Below, piece by piece: positions 1-8,254 of a DNA stretch of 64,000 bases (the first letter of the stretch is position 1; the number at the start of each line of letters is the position of its first letter). The notes beneath the pieces are model-generated. The model saw nothing but the letters and a program-made list of their open reading frames with translations, was not told the DNA's origin and made no database searches. The stretch covers positions 1 to 64,000 of the forward strand of contig JANJTA010000040.1 of NCBI GenBank assembly GCA_024711345.1. The letters are read 5' to 3'. The stretch is from Rhodanobacter sp. (GTDB lineage: Bacteria > Pseudomonadota > Gammaproteobacteria > Xanthomonadales > Rhodanobacteraceae). The position numbers and the translations under genes are program-made.

Positions 1-156
1 ACTCGCCGCGCTGCCAGCGATCCCACATCAACGACCTCTGTGTCTCCGAGTAATAAATCCGCTTCCGTTGGTGCATCTGCAACACTCCTGCTGCCAGGGC
101 AGCTCTCAGTGTGTTGCATCCACCGGTTGAACCCACCGCCAAGAGCGGACCGTTGG

Positions 157-651
157 TCAGTTAAGGATCTCAGGATGCTCACGCAAGTAGTCCCACGCCC
201 ACGGCTGGATGTTGTATGCGAAGCGTGTCCCGCCCTGACTGAGATTGGAGGCTCGATAGATAATGCCCGCATGGACAAGCCCCTGCGTCACCCCATCTGT
301 GTAAGACAATGTTGCGGATCTGGTGTCGTTGACCAAGAAGTGACAAACCAAGACCTTCTCTTGAGGCGATAGATCAGACAATCGCGCAATACGGTGCTTA
401 CGAGCGCGCCTCTCTTGAATCACTTCCAGTGGCCAGGAAACTATTTTGGTTAAGAGCCTCGGCACCGTGGCCACGGCGAAGAACAAAAAGGCCACTCCAA
501 GGTACATTCGATACGCTTGGATGAAGGATGCCAGCCCAAGGCCAGTAACGAATTGTGGCGGCCCCCAGAGCATTAGGCCACTGACGATTAACAGCCCCCA
601 GAGTACCGTTTGCGGCAACTTGAGCCATCCGAGCGGTTGTGTGATGTCCAT
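157..651 (-). CDS. SieB-like superinfection-exclusion membrane protein
   Basis: Predicted 164-residue inner-membrane protein. Residues about 14-32 and 48-66 form two hydrophobic segments, followed by a charged linker (IQERRARKHR) and a soluble C-terminal domain with a helix-rich winged-helix look. The pattern LPQTVLWGLLIVSG near the N-terminus resembles the SieB superinfection-exclusion family, which blocks lytic growth of some phages; the match is from memory of the family pattern. I chose the ATG at 651 rather than the one at 726 because AGGGGG lies just upstream and the protein then begins as the family does. Its base composition is less GC-rich than the rest of the window, consistent with phage or island origin. 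The function as a phage-exclusion factor is inference. Confidence 0.65.
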   Translation of the reverse strand: MDITQPLGWLKLPQTVLWGLLIVSGLMLWGPPQFVTGLGLASFIQAYRMYLGVAFLFFAVATVPRLLTKIVSWPLEVIQERRARKHRIARLSDLSPQEKVLVCHFLVNDTRSATLSYTDGVTQGLVHAGIIYRASNLSQGGTRFAYNIQPWAWDYLREHPEILN

Positions 652-773
652 GCGAATGCCCCCTGAAAGTCCCACCCTATTATCGCGCGGAGCCACGCCG
701 ATCGCATATTCTTGGGCCAGAGGCATTGGTGCTTAGAGCGACTGGCATGACTGCTTCGGGTCGAGAGCTGACC

Positions 774-1514
774 TTACCTCTTAGGCGCTTTGGGCGATTC
801 CACGGGATCGGCATGACCTCGTGCGTTGGCGGTCACTGCGGGCTGCTGGGCTGCAACCCAAGCCTTGCCAGAGATGGTCCCCGCGACGCTGGTGACGCCG
901 AAGACAGCCGCCGCTATAGAGAGCACGAAGCACCAAGCCTCTACCTTCGCTAAGGAGATCGGCATACGGAATCGATGGAGGATAGGGTTGTTGCTCCTCA
1001 TTGTTCGGATAAGCGCCCACCCAGCAACGCGCCGACTAATCGGCCCAAGTTGGGATTGAAATTTTTCCATAAGGCCGGCCAAGTTGAAGTCTGCATTGAG
1101 GTCGATATTCCTCTGCTTGGCGATATCTCGAATCTTCGTAGCGTCGGCATCGAACGCCTGAAGAGTTACCTGGATCTCGCGACTCAGTTCCTCCTGCATC
1201 GCGATGATGGCAGTGACATATGTGGCGAGCAATTTGGTTAGTGCTCCAAAACCTACGGCTATGGCAAATGCCGTAATCGCCCTGGCGAACGCAACCTCGC
1301 CTAGATATGGGGCGACCTTATCGACGTTAGACAACAGCAACACGACGACAGCACCAACGCCCGCCGTGAACCATGCCGCATAGTTACCTAACTCTGCGGG
1401 AAACCGGGTAAGCACCGCAACGAACATCTTTGCGGCGCCCGTGTTTTCGTGGTTTTCCTTGTTAAGCCTATTCCACTCGATCAGTGGATCGCCGGTTGAA
1501 TCCGCTTTCGTCAT
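774..1514 (-). CDS. Hypothetical membrane protein, island-like composition
   Basis: Not recognised. A 246-residue protein with an N-terminal polar stretch, hydrophobic segments at about residues 44-62 and 76-105, a central helical region of about 80 residues with coiled-coil character, and a third hydrophobic segment near 192-216. The start at 1514 follows an AGGGGAG ribosome site; an in-frame ATG at 1556 lacks one. It is transcribed in the same direction as the SieB-like gene downstream and shares its lower GC. The architecture (membrane anchor, cytoplasmic helical domain, membrane anchor) is compatible with an accessory or defence role, but nothing in the sequence proves a function. Confidence 0.6.
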   Translation of the reverse strand: MTKADSTGDPLIEWNRLNKENHENTGAAKMFVAVLTRFPAELGNYAAWFTAGVGAVVVLLLSNVDKVAPYLGEVAFARAITAFAIAVGFGALTKLLATYVTAIIAMQEELSREIQVTLQAFDADATKIRDIAKQRNIDLNADFNLAGLMEKFQSQLGPISRRVAGWALIRTMRSNNPILHRFRMPISLAKVEAWCFVLSIAAAVFGVTSVAGTISGKAWVAAQQPAVTANARGHADPVESPKAPKR

Positions 1515-1737
1515 CACGCTCCCCTGTGTCCTTGCAGCGATAGCGCTGTCCACCACCGCCCCTGCGCAGCATATACGGACTGTCCGTTACGGGTCGGAAG
1601 CAGCCCCAGGTTGACACGCGTGCCTAAATGCACTCGCCAACGGCCCGATCATGCCGAATCGATGCAGCGACCACGATGTCCCGGTGCATGCAGCGATACC
1701 TCCCCCGCAGCGTGATGCTGCGCTGCCGGTCAATGGC
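1515..1737. other. Gene-free junction between low-GC island edge and the radical SAM operon
   Basis: About 220 bases without a convincing gene. Base composition shifts here from the lower-GC left edge to the roughly 70 percent GC typical of the rest of the window. No tRNA, direct repeat or integrase remnant is apparent. Confidence 0.4.
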
Positions 1738-2661
1738 CTAGACCTCCGCAAACGGCACATCCCGCCGTCGGCGCCAGGCCTGATGAAACCCGGCCGTGTG
1801 ATGCAGTTGCGCACCGTCCGCCAGGTTTTCGTCGGAAACGATACGGCCGAGGAACAACGTGTGCGAGCCGAGCTCCTGGCTGTGCACGATGGCCAGCTCC
1901 CGGATGTGCAGCGCCGCGGCGACGGCGGGGATGCCGAATTCCCGTGACGGTCGGAGCGGAAACGGCAGCTCGCTCCAGTCCGCCAGCGGCTGCTTGTGAT
2001 GCTCGGCAAGCTGGTAGACGACATCCTTCATCGTCGCCGGGATGCCGGACAGGGCGACCCGGCGCACCTCGCGCATGGTCGGCACGGAGACGTTGGTGCT
2101 GCGCAGGGCGAGTGAGAAGAGTCCGCTGCGTTGTAGCGGGCCGATCAGGTCCATCGGGAAGAGGTTGCGGTGGCCGGGCGCGTCGACGGAGACGAGGACG
2201 ACCGGCCGCGGGCACAGGTAGGCGATCATCAGCTGCTGCGCCACCGCGGGTTCCATGTTCAGGTGGCTCGACGTGCGGTGCTTGCGCATGACGCGGTTCT
2301 GCAGCCACGTGTTCCAGGGGCGCCGCGGCCAGTCGAGGCAGCGGTGCTCGCCGGCGGCGACGTGGTAGAGGGTGAGCGAGGCGTTGTCGGCGGCGATCGA
2401 CGCGGTTCGAGTCAGCTGCAGCACGCCCAGCCGCTTTCCTGTCGCGCGGTCGCGGTATTCGAGCACGGGGCGCGGGCCGGCATCGAGGCTGTTGGCGATG
2501 GTGAGCGGCCTGAGCGATGCCACCGTGTGGTCGGCGGTGACGTCGGCGGTTTGGCCGTCCCAGCGCAAGCGGGCGATCACCGCCTGCTGCGGCGGCGCCA
2601 CCGCCACTACCGACCATTGCGGCAGCGGGCGCACGAACGGCCTTAGCCAGTCTTTCCACAT
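1738..2661 (-). CDS. Flavin reductase-like (FMN-binding split-barrel) protein
   Basis: A 307-residue protein whose second half (from about residue 135) resembles the flavin reductase-like split-barrel fold: RNLFPMDLIGPL followed by LFSLALRSTN and VALSGIP is the usual arrangement for binding FMN and presenting a conserved catalytic surface. The first 130 residues are atypical and not recognised. It is the last gene of the minus-strand operon; its ATG is one base after the methyltransferase stop, so the two are probably translationally coupled. Expected role: redox chemistry or reduced flavin supply for tailoring a product made by the operon (inference). It could equally bind haem or F420 as some split-barrel proteins do. 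Confidence 0.6.
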   Translation of the reverse strand: MWKDWLRPFVRPLPQWSVVAVAPPQQAVIARLRWDGQTADVTADHTVASLRPLTIANSLDAGPRPVLEYRDRATGKRLGVLQLTRTASIAADNASLTLYHVAAGEHRCLDWPRRPWNTWLQNRVMRKHRTSSHLNMEPAVAQQLMIAYLCPRPVVLVSVDAPGHRNLFPMDLIGPLQRSGLFSLALRSTNVSVPTMREVRRVALSGIPATMKDVVYQLAEHHKQPLADWSELPFPLRPSREFGIPAVAAALHIRELAIVHSQELGSHTLFLGRIVSDENLADGAQLHHTAGFHQAWRRRRDVPFAEV

Positions 2662-2662
2662 G

Positions 2663-3373
2663 TCAGATCAGCCGCAACAGCAGGAACATGTAGAGCTGGA
2701 CGGCCAGCCCGAGGCCGTGCGGAACGAGGCGCTCCATCCGGAAATATGGTGAGGCCGCCCGCGCCACCACGCGCGGCGCAAAGCGATGGATGCGGCTTTC
2801 GCTTTCGATGGCGTAGCGGCCGCTGCGCAGGAGATTGACAAGGTTCGCCCGCCACCAGCCGTAGCGCGCGTCGCCGAGGTAGTAGGGGTTGAGCATGCTG
2901 GCCAGGACGAAACCGCCCCGGCGGACCACGCACGACAATTCCTCGAAGAGCGCCCCATGGTCGGCGAAATGGTTGAGCACCGCGAAGTTCGCCGTGACTG
3001 CCTGCGCCCGGCAGGCGAGCGGCGAGGCCACCGCGACGATGCGCTTGCCGGCCATCTCGTCGCGACAGTAGCGCGCCAGGCAGCTGCGCATCGCGGCCGA
3101 GGGTTCGTACACGAAGGTTGGGTGGCCGTTGGCGGCATACACCTTGGCGTCGATGCCGGTGCCGGCGCCGAAGTCGAGCACGTCCGCTCCCGCGGGCAGC
3201 AGGTCCAGCGCCATCTGCTGGAACCGCTCGCGCACCGCCCGGTCCCGCGGCGAGGCCAGCATGAATTCGTGGTATTGCGCTCCGGTATGCATGTCGTCGA
3301 CTGCCTCGCTGACGAACCTGCCGCCTGGTGTCCTGTCGCCGGAACCCGGCGACGGCGCGCCACCGAACTGCAC
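2663..3373 (-). CDS. Class I SAM-dependent methyltransferase
   Basis: A 236-residue Rossmann-type methyltransferase. Motif I is VLDFGAGTGIDA at about residues 65-76, with the acidic ribose-binding residue following in FVYEPSAAM. FAVLNHFAD fits motif IV and RRGGFVLASML the post-motif region; the C-terminus is hydrophobic and may touch the membrane. The start is GTG at 3373 with GGAG upstream, 12 bases after the nucleotidyltransferase stop; an internal ATG at 3292 is a weaker alternative. Third gene of the operon. The substrate is unknown; the context suggests tailoring of a small molecule or peptide (inference). Confidence 0.75.
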   Translation of the reverse strand: MQFGGAPSPGSGDRTPGGRFVSEAVDDMHTGAQYHEFMLASPRDRAVRERFQQMALDLLPAGADVLDFGAGTGIDAKVYAANGHPTFVYEPSAAMRSCLARYCRDEMAGKRIVAVASPLACRAQAVTANFAVLNHFADHGALFEELSCVVRRGGFVLASMLNPYYLGDARYGWWRANLVNLLRSGRYAIESESRIHRFAPRVVARAASPYFRMERLVPHGLGLAVQLYMFLLLRLI

Positions 3374-3385
3374 CCACTCCGGGCC

Positions 3386-4630
3386 CTATCTGGAAACGCC
3401 CAGCCCGGGTTTCTTGCCCATCTCGGCAGCCGGCGGCTCCAGCGCCACGCGCACCGCGTACAGCATGTCCATGCGCGGCACCGGCCGCGTGAGCCAGGTC
3501 AGCACGCGCCGGCGGTGCGGTGCGGTGACCCAGCGTTGCCCCTGCAGCCACAGCTGGGTGCGCGCCATGTCGGCGCGTTCCTGGCGCGCTTCGGCGGTCG
3601 GGCGCACGCGGTTGCGCAGATAGCGCCCGGCTTCGCGCATTGAGCGCGACCATTCGAGGCCGGCGAGCGCGTGCAGCCACAGCTCCGAACTCGACACCTG
3701 GGTCAGCGTCTGCCGGCGCGAGATCGCACGCAGCAGGGGCGGGCAGTCGCGTTCGAGCCGGGCCAGCACGGCGGCGGGAATCGCTTCCGGGTAGTGGCGC
3801 GCGGTCAGCCGCAGCGGCGGCAAGGCCCACCACGGCGGTTCGTTGGCGTCGGCCCACAGCACATCCCAGTCGCTGGCGCTCAGCCGCGTGGCCAGCCGCG
3901 CGATGTCGTGCAGGTGCAGCAGGCGCAGGCTGCGCCCGCACATGTTGCCGGCGGCGTGCAGCAGCAGGTGGCTCATCAGCGCGCCGCTCGACGGGTAGGG
4001 GTTCAGCCCGGGCTGCGCGGCGCGCGGGTAGATCCGTGCGGTGATGTCGACCATCGACACCGGCAGCCGCTCGCGGATGCGCGTGTGCAACTCGATGGCC
4101 ACCGGCGTGTCGCGGTGCTCGCCCAGCCCGGCGAACGGCTGGCCGCTGGCCGGCTTGAACACGCGGTGCTTCCATTGCGCGAACGACTCCACGTAGCCGA
4201 GCTTGCGCAGCAGCGCGCTTGCCGCGGCGGCATCCTCCTCGCGCACCAGCAGGTCGATGTCGGCCATCGGCCGCTCGCCCGGCGTGTAGAGGCCCAGCGC
4301 GTGCAGCGCGGCGCCCTTCAGCGGCAGCACCGCCAGCGCGGCTTCGCATGCGCCGGCGTCGATCTGCTGCAGCAGCGCGTCGATGCGCTGGTGGCGCCAC
4401 TCGACGTGGTCGCGCTGGTTTTCCAGGAAGCGCCGCCACGACTCGTGCTTCCACGCGCAGCAGTGGCACAGCAGCGGCGACACGCCGTGCGCGACGGCCA
4501 CCGCGGTGGCGAGGCGCCATTCCAGTTCGCTCCACGCCGGCGTGGCGCGGCCCGGCCCGGCCAGCTCCGCGGCGAACGCCTCGGTGATGCGGCGCAGGCC
4601 ATGCCGGACGGTTCGCAGGGGCGGCAGCAT
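3386..4630 (-). CDS. Nucleotidyltransferase family protein (NTP_transf_5 type)
   Basis: A 414-residue protein with the signature of the uncharacterised nucleotidyltransferase family (PF14907): LPLKGAALHALGLY at about residues 102-115 and the metal-binding DxD in MADIDLLV at 122-129. This family often sits beside HprK-related kinases, in lasso-peptide and exosortase-type clusters, and is thought to transfer a nucleotide to a small molecule or peptide; the real substrate is not established. It lies 7 bases after the radical SAM stop, so it is cotranscribed. A divergent HprK-like kinase 1.7 kb away reproduces the known kinase/nucleotidyltransferase partnership. Confidence 0.75.
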   Translation of the reverse strand: MLPPLRTVRHGLRRITEAFAAELAGPGRATPAWSELEWRLATAVAVAHGVSPLLCHCCAWKHESWRRFLENQRDHVEWRHQRIDALLQQIDAGACEAALAVLPLKGAALHALGLYTPGERPMADIDLLVREEDAAAASALLRKLGYVESFAQWKHRVFKPASGQPFAGLGEHRDTPVAIELHTRIRERLPVSMVDITARIYPRAAQPGLNPYPSSGALMSHLLLHAAGNMCGRSLRLLHLHDIARLATRLSASDWDVLWADANEPPWWALPPLRLTARHYPEAIPAAVLARLERDCPPLLRAISRRQTLTQVSSSELWLHALAGLEWSRSMREAGRYLRNRVRPTAEARQERADMARTQLWLQGQRWVTAPHRRRVLTWLTRPVPRMDMLYAVRVALEPPAAEMGKKPGLGVSR

Positions 4631-4637
4631 GGCGCGC

Positions 4638-6113
4638 TCAATACAGCGGCAGGGCGAGGTGCCGGGTCGGCACGGACGGCAGCGACGTGGCGTTCCGGTT
4701 GCGGTGCGCGCCCTCGCACGCGATCAGCGCGTCCCATTGCGCGTCGAGCGCGGCGCGGCGCCCGGCCTGCTCGGCGGGCGCCGCCTGCTGGACGGCGACC
4801 TGCTCGTGCAGCAGGTCGCGCACGCGGCGGTAGAAGTCCGAGTCGTAGGCGCCGCGGAACATCATGGCCAGGTCGCCGCTGTCCTGCCAGTGCGTCTTCG
4901 CGCCCAACTGCGCCTTCACCTGCTCGTAGAACCTGGTGCCCGGCAGCGGGTAGGACACGCTCACGCCAATGTCGTCTGGCGCGGCCTGCGCGATCAGCTC
5001 GCGGGTTGCCAGCAGGTCGGCCAGTTGCTCGCCGAGGTAGCCCAGCTGGATGAAGAAGCCCACGCGGATGCCGTGTTCGCCGAGCCGCGCGCGCGCGGTG
5101 ACCAGGTCGGCGACCTGGGTGCCCTTGTTCATCGCATCCAGCACGCGCTGGCTGCCGCTTTCCGCGCCGATCCACGCCTCCGCGCAGCCGGCCTCGCCGA
5201 GCGCGGCGGCCATGCGTTCGCTGATCAGGTCGGCGCGGGTCTGGATGGTGAACGGCACCGGTCCGTCGGCGGCGTGCAGCTGCGCGGCGAACTGCATCAC
5301 CCAGTCGACGCGGAAGCCGAAGATGTCGTCGGCCAGCCAGACGTGGTCCGGCCGGAACGTGCGCTTCAGGTAGCTCATCTCCGCCGCCACGTCCTCGGCG
5401 CGGCGCTGGTTGTAGTGGTTGCCCCAGATCGGCTTGGCGCACCAGTGGCAGCGGAACGGGCAGCCGCGCGAGGCCGCCATGTTGAGGCTGAAGTAGCCGT
5501 GCCGTTCCTGCCACAGCGCGCGGTAGCGCTCGATGTCGATGAGGTCCCAGGCGGGGTGGCCGACCAGCCGCGGATCCGGTGGCAACGCGCCGAGGCGGGT
5601 CAGCCGCGTCTGTCCGTCGACCAGGGTGGCGACGCCGCCGAGGCCGGCGGCCCAGTCGTCGCCGATCGCCGGGTTGCGCTGCAGGCGTTCGACCAGCGCG
5701 GCCAGCGCGGCGATGCCTTCGCCGAGCAGCACCGCGTGTGCGCCGGCGGCGAGGAACGCGTCCGGGTGGTCGGAGGCATCGGAGCCGGCGACGATCACCC
5801 GCGCGCCGTGTGCACGCGCCGCGGCGATCATCCGGCAGGCCGCCTCGCGCATGCGGCCCAGGCACATCTTGGTGAGGAAATTGAAGTTGTCCTCGTACAG
5901 CACCACCAGGTCGGGCCGGGTGGCGCGCAGCGAGTCCTCGAAGTCGTCGACGCCGTCGGCGAGCATGGCGTCGAACAGGCTTACCGCGTGCCCCATCTGG
6001 CGCAGCAGCGCGGCGACCTGGATGGTGGCCAGCGGCGGATACGGCTTGCCGCGCTCCCACTGCTTCGGGTCCAGACGCAGGAAGTAGCAGTGGCCGACGT
6101 GGATCCTCAGCAT
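4638..6113 (-). CDS. B12-binding radical SAM enzyme
   Basis: A 491-residue radical SAM protein. Residues 1-140 form a cobalamin-binding Rossmann-like domain (the VIVAGSDASDHPDAF segment and LLGEG correspond to conserved B12-domain loops). The [4Fe-4S] motif is CPFRCHWC, with Cys218, Cys222 and Cys225 in CX3CX2C spacing. WIGAESGSQRVLDAMNKGT is typical of this class. Such enzymes often methylate unactivated carbons, rearrange rings or act on peptides and lipids. ATG at 6113 was chosen because the B12 domain begins there. It opens a four-gene operon with the nucleotidyltransferase, methyltransferase and flavin-reductase-like genes. The btuB/riboswitch locus at 47 kb shows that the cell imports cobalamin. 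Confidence 0.85.
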   Translation of the reverse strand: MLRIHVGHCYFLRLDPKQWERGKPYPPLATIQVAALLRQMGHAVSLFDAMLADGVDDFEDSLRATRPDLVVLYEDNFNFLTKMCLGRMREAACRMIAAARAHGARVIVAGSDASDHPDAFLAAGAHAVLLGEGIAALAALVERLQRNPAIGDDWAAGLGGVATLVDGQTRLTRLGALPPDPRLVGHPAWDLIDIERYRALWQERHGYFSLNMAASRGCPFRCHWCAKPIWGNHYNQRRAEDVAAEMSYLKRTFRPDHVWLADDIFGFRVDWVMQFAAQLHAADGPVPFTIQTRADLISERMAAALGEAGCAEAWIGAESGSQRVLDAMNKGTQVADLVTARARLGEHGIRVGFFIQLGYLGEQLADLLATRELIAQAAPDDIGVSVSYPLPGTRFYEQVKAQLGAKTHWQDSGDLAMMFRGAYDSDFYRRVRDLLHEQVAVQQAAPAEQAGRRAALDAQWDALIACEGAHRNRNATSLPSVPTRHLALPLY

Positions 6114-6308
6114 CGTGCGGTAGCCTCGATCATGGCCAGGGGGCCGACGTGCGGCGCCATCGCTCGACGCTGCCGGGCGTAAGTGCCGCAGCGCGCGGCA
6201 TCGGTTGCCTGGCGCGGCGAAAAAATCCGGCCGGCGCAACCTTTGCCCGGCGCAGCCGCACCTACCGCCCGACGTGCCCCACCCCGGCTGGATCCGCGAC
6301 CGGCAGCG

Positions 6309-7337
6309 ATGACCCTGAACCCGCACCACGGCGAGGCGTATGCGGTGGCCGACCCGTTCGGCGAGCGCCCGCGCGGGCAGTTGTCGCTGTGCCGCCAGCT
6401 GATGGGCGGCCGCTTCCGCTTCGACAGCGCCAGCCAGGCGCTGCTGGACCTGGTCGAGTCCGCCTATGCCGGCCTGCCGGCGCACCAGTTCCCGGGCGCG
6501 GCGGCGGAGTTCCACATCGAGCTGCGCCTGCTGCCGCGGCGCTTGCCGTCGCCGCCCGCCGCCGAGCCGCCGCCGCTGCACATGCAGTCCGGCGCCGGGC
6601 TGATCTGCGGCGTGATGGACGCGTCGAACTACGTGGTGCTGGCGCCGGCGCAGCGCCGCGCGCTGGTGGTGGCGTCAGCGGACATGCTCGAGCGCCCCTA
6701 CCACCTGCGCTACGAACTGATCGAGTTCGCCGTGTTCACCCTCGCCACGCGCGGGCTGGGCCTGGTGCCGCTGCACGGCGCCTGCGTCGGCCGGCACGGA
6801 CGCGGCATCCTGCTGCTGGGGGCCAGCGGCGCGGGCAAGACGACGCTGGCCCTGCACAGCCTGCTGCATGGCCTGGATTTCCTCGCCGAGGACGCGGTGT
6901 TCGTGCAGCCGGACAGCCTGCTCGCCACCGGCGTCGCCAACTACCTGCACGTGCGCGCCGACGCGCTGCGCCTGGTCGATGACGCCGCGGCGCGCGGCTG
7001 GATCGCTGCGGCGCCAGTGATCCGCCGCCGCAGCGGCGTGGAGAAATTCGAGGCCGACCTGCGCCAGAGTCGCGGCCGGCTCGCGCCGGCGCCGCTGGCG
7101 CTGGCTGGCGCGGTGTTCGTCTGCGGCGAAACCGCCGACGATCCCGATGCGCTGTTGGCGACGGTGCCCGTTGGCGAGATCGCCGCCAGGCTGCGCGCCG
7201 ACCAGCCCTACGCATCCGGGCAGCCGGGCTGGCATGCGTTCCAGCAACGGATGGAGCAGCTCGGCACCCACGCGCTGCGCCGCGGGCGCCATCCGCGCGA
7301 CGCCGTCGCTGCCTTGTGCCGGCTGCTCGATGGATGA
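6309..7337 (+). CDS. HprK-like serine kinase/phosphatase-related protein
   Basis: A 342-residue protein with the P-loop of HPr kinase: LLLGASGAGKTTLAL, with the Walker A at residues 171-179, preceded by VPLHGACV and followed by the acidic FLAEDAVFV near 192-200. The N-terminal 130 residues differ from true HprK and there is no HPr gene nearby, so it is probably not the carbon-catabolite kinase. Known relatives (HPr-rel-A type kinases, lasso-peptide kinases) phosphorylate a peptide or partner protein next to a PF14907 nucleotidyltransferase, exactly the neighbour present here. A PqqD-like chaperone usually found with them is not visible. The ATG at 6309 starts the domain; upstream ATG codons give arginine- and proline-rich sequence with no family likeness. 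Confidence 0.75.
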   Translation: MTLNPHHGEAYAVADPFGERPRGQLSLCRQLMGGRFRFDSASQALLDLVESAYAGLPAHQFPGAAAEFHIELRLLPRRLPSPPAAEPPPLHMQSGAGLICGVMDASNYVVLAPAQRRALVVASADMLERPYHLRYELIEFAVFTLATRGLGLVPLHGACVGRHGRGILLLGASGAGKTTLALHSLLHGLDFLAEDAVFVQPDSLLATGVANYLHVRADALRLVDDAAARGWIAAAPVIRRRSGVEKFEADLRQSRGRLAPAPLALAGAVFVCGETADDPDALLATVPVGEIAARLRADQPYASGQPGWHAFQQRMEQLGTHALRRGRHPRDAVAALCRLLDG

Positions 7338-7492
7338 CGTCGCGTGGCGCCGGCGAGGTAACCACCGGCAGGTGCGTGGCGAAGAACCTCGGAGTAGCTT
7401 GCCGGGGCGTACCGGACAGTCCGGTGTTCAACGGGCGCGGCAGCGGCGCGGACGTACCGTGCCGGCCGATGCCCTTCACGAGGATCACGACC

Positions 7493-8101
7493 ATGAAGAA
7501 ACGTCTTGCGGGAGCGGTGGCCGGTGCGGTGCTGGCGTTGGCCCTGGCGCTGCCGGCCGTCGCCGCGCTCAAAACCGGCGCCGCCGCACCCGACTTCACC
7601 GCCGCGGCCAGCCTGGCCGGCAAGCACTTCACCTTTTCCCTCGGCGAGGCGCTGAAGAAGGGGCCGGTGGTGGTGTACTTCTATCCGTCGGCCTTCACCG
7701 GCGGCTGCGATCTCGAAGCGCACACCTTCGCCACCGAGAAGGACAAGTTCGATGCGGCCGGCGCCACCATCATCGGCGTGTCGGCCGACAGCATCGAGCG
7801 GCTCGACGCGTTCTCGGCGGACCCGAAGTACTGCGCCGGGAAGTTCCCGGTCGCCTCCGACCCCGACGGCAAGGTCGCCGCTTCCTACGACCTGGAGACG
7901 GTCGCGGCCAAGCCGGGCATGAAGGACGTGCGCGGCGTGGCGATCGACCACGTGTTCATTCCGCGCACCACCTTCGTGATCGCCCGCGACGGCCGCATCG
8001 TGGCCACGCTGTCGTCCGAGACCGACCACCTGCGGCCGGACCAGCACGTGCACCAGGCGCTGGCCATCGTGCAGCGCCTGCAGGCGGCCAAGGCGCCCTG
8101 A
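7493..8101 (+). CDS. Exported AhpC/TSA-type peroxiredoxin
   Basis: A 202-residue thiol peroxidase. Residues 1-23 form a signal peptide (MKKRLAG, hydrophobic core, AVAA). The thioredoxin-fold core carries FYPSAFTGGCDLE with the peroxidatic Cys72; a second Cys in PKYCAGKF could be resolving. It likely reduces peroxides in the periplasm. GAGGATC upstream of the ATG at 7493 is a good ribosome site. It lies between the HprK-like kinase and the ABC exporter, 155 bases after the kinase stop, and ends in a hairpin, so it is probably its own transcription unit. Whether it belongs functionally to the modification cluster is unclear. Confidence 0.85.
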   Translation: MKKRLAGAVAGAVLALALALPAVAALKTGAAAPDFTAAASLAGKHFTFSLGEALKKGPVVVYFYPSAFTGGCDLEAHTFATEKDKFDAAGATIIGVSADSIERLDAFSADPKYCAGKFPVASDPDGKVAASYDLETVAAKPGMKDVRGVAIDHVFIPRTTFVIARDGRIVATLSSETDHLRPDQHVHQALAIVQRLQAAKAP

Positions 8102-8109
8102 AAACGGAT

Positions 8110-8150
8110 GCGGGAATGCCGCACGCGCGGCGTTCCCGCAACCTTTCCCC
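8110..8150 (+). terminator. Hairpin after the peroxiredoxin gene
   Basis: A 13-base stem (8110-8122 with 8127-8139, one G-T pair, loop ACGC) begins 9 bases after the peroxiredoxin stop and is followed by AACCTTTCCCC, a weak pyrimidine tail. Likely transcription terminator separating peroxiredoxin from the ABC gene. Confidence 0.6.
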
Positions 8151-8254
8151 CGGCGCGGCGCACCTACCCGGCGCGAATCTTCCGGCCCGCCGAGGTGTTG
8201 CCCTGAACTGCCACACCACACGTCGAAACCGTGGCCGCGCCACGCGGAGCCGTC

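Noticed and set aside
40..372. 110-residue plus-strand frame at the left edge
   Set aside because: It overlaps the SieB-like gene on the other strand, has no ribosome site and reads as unrelated residues.
1944..2646. Arg- and Ala-rich plus-strand frames opposite the flavin-reductase-like gene
   Set aside because: Typical antisense shadows of a high-GC gene; the minus-strand frame has the domain motifs.
6183..6308. N-terminal extension of the HprK-like kinase
   Set aside because: The extra 42 residues are Arg/Pro-rich without family likeness and no ribosome site precedes the ATG at 6183.
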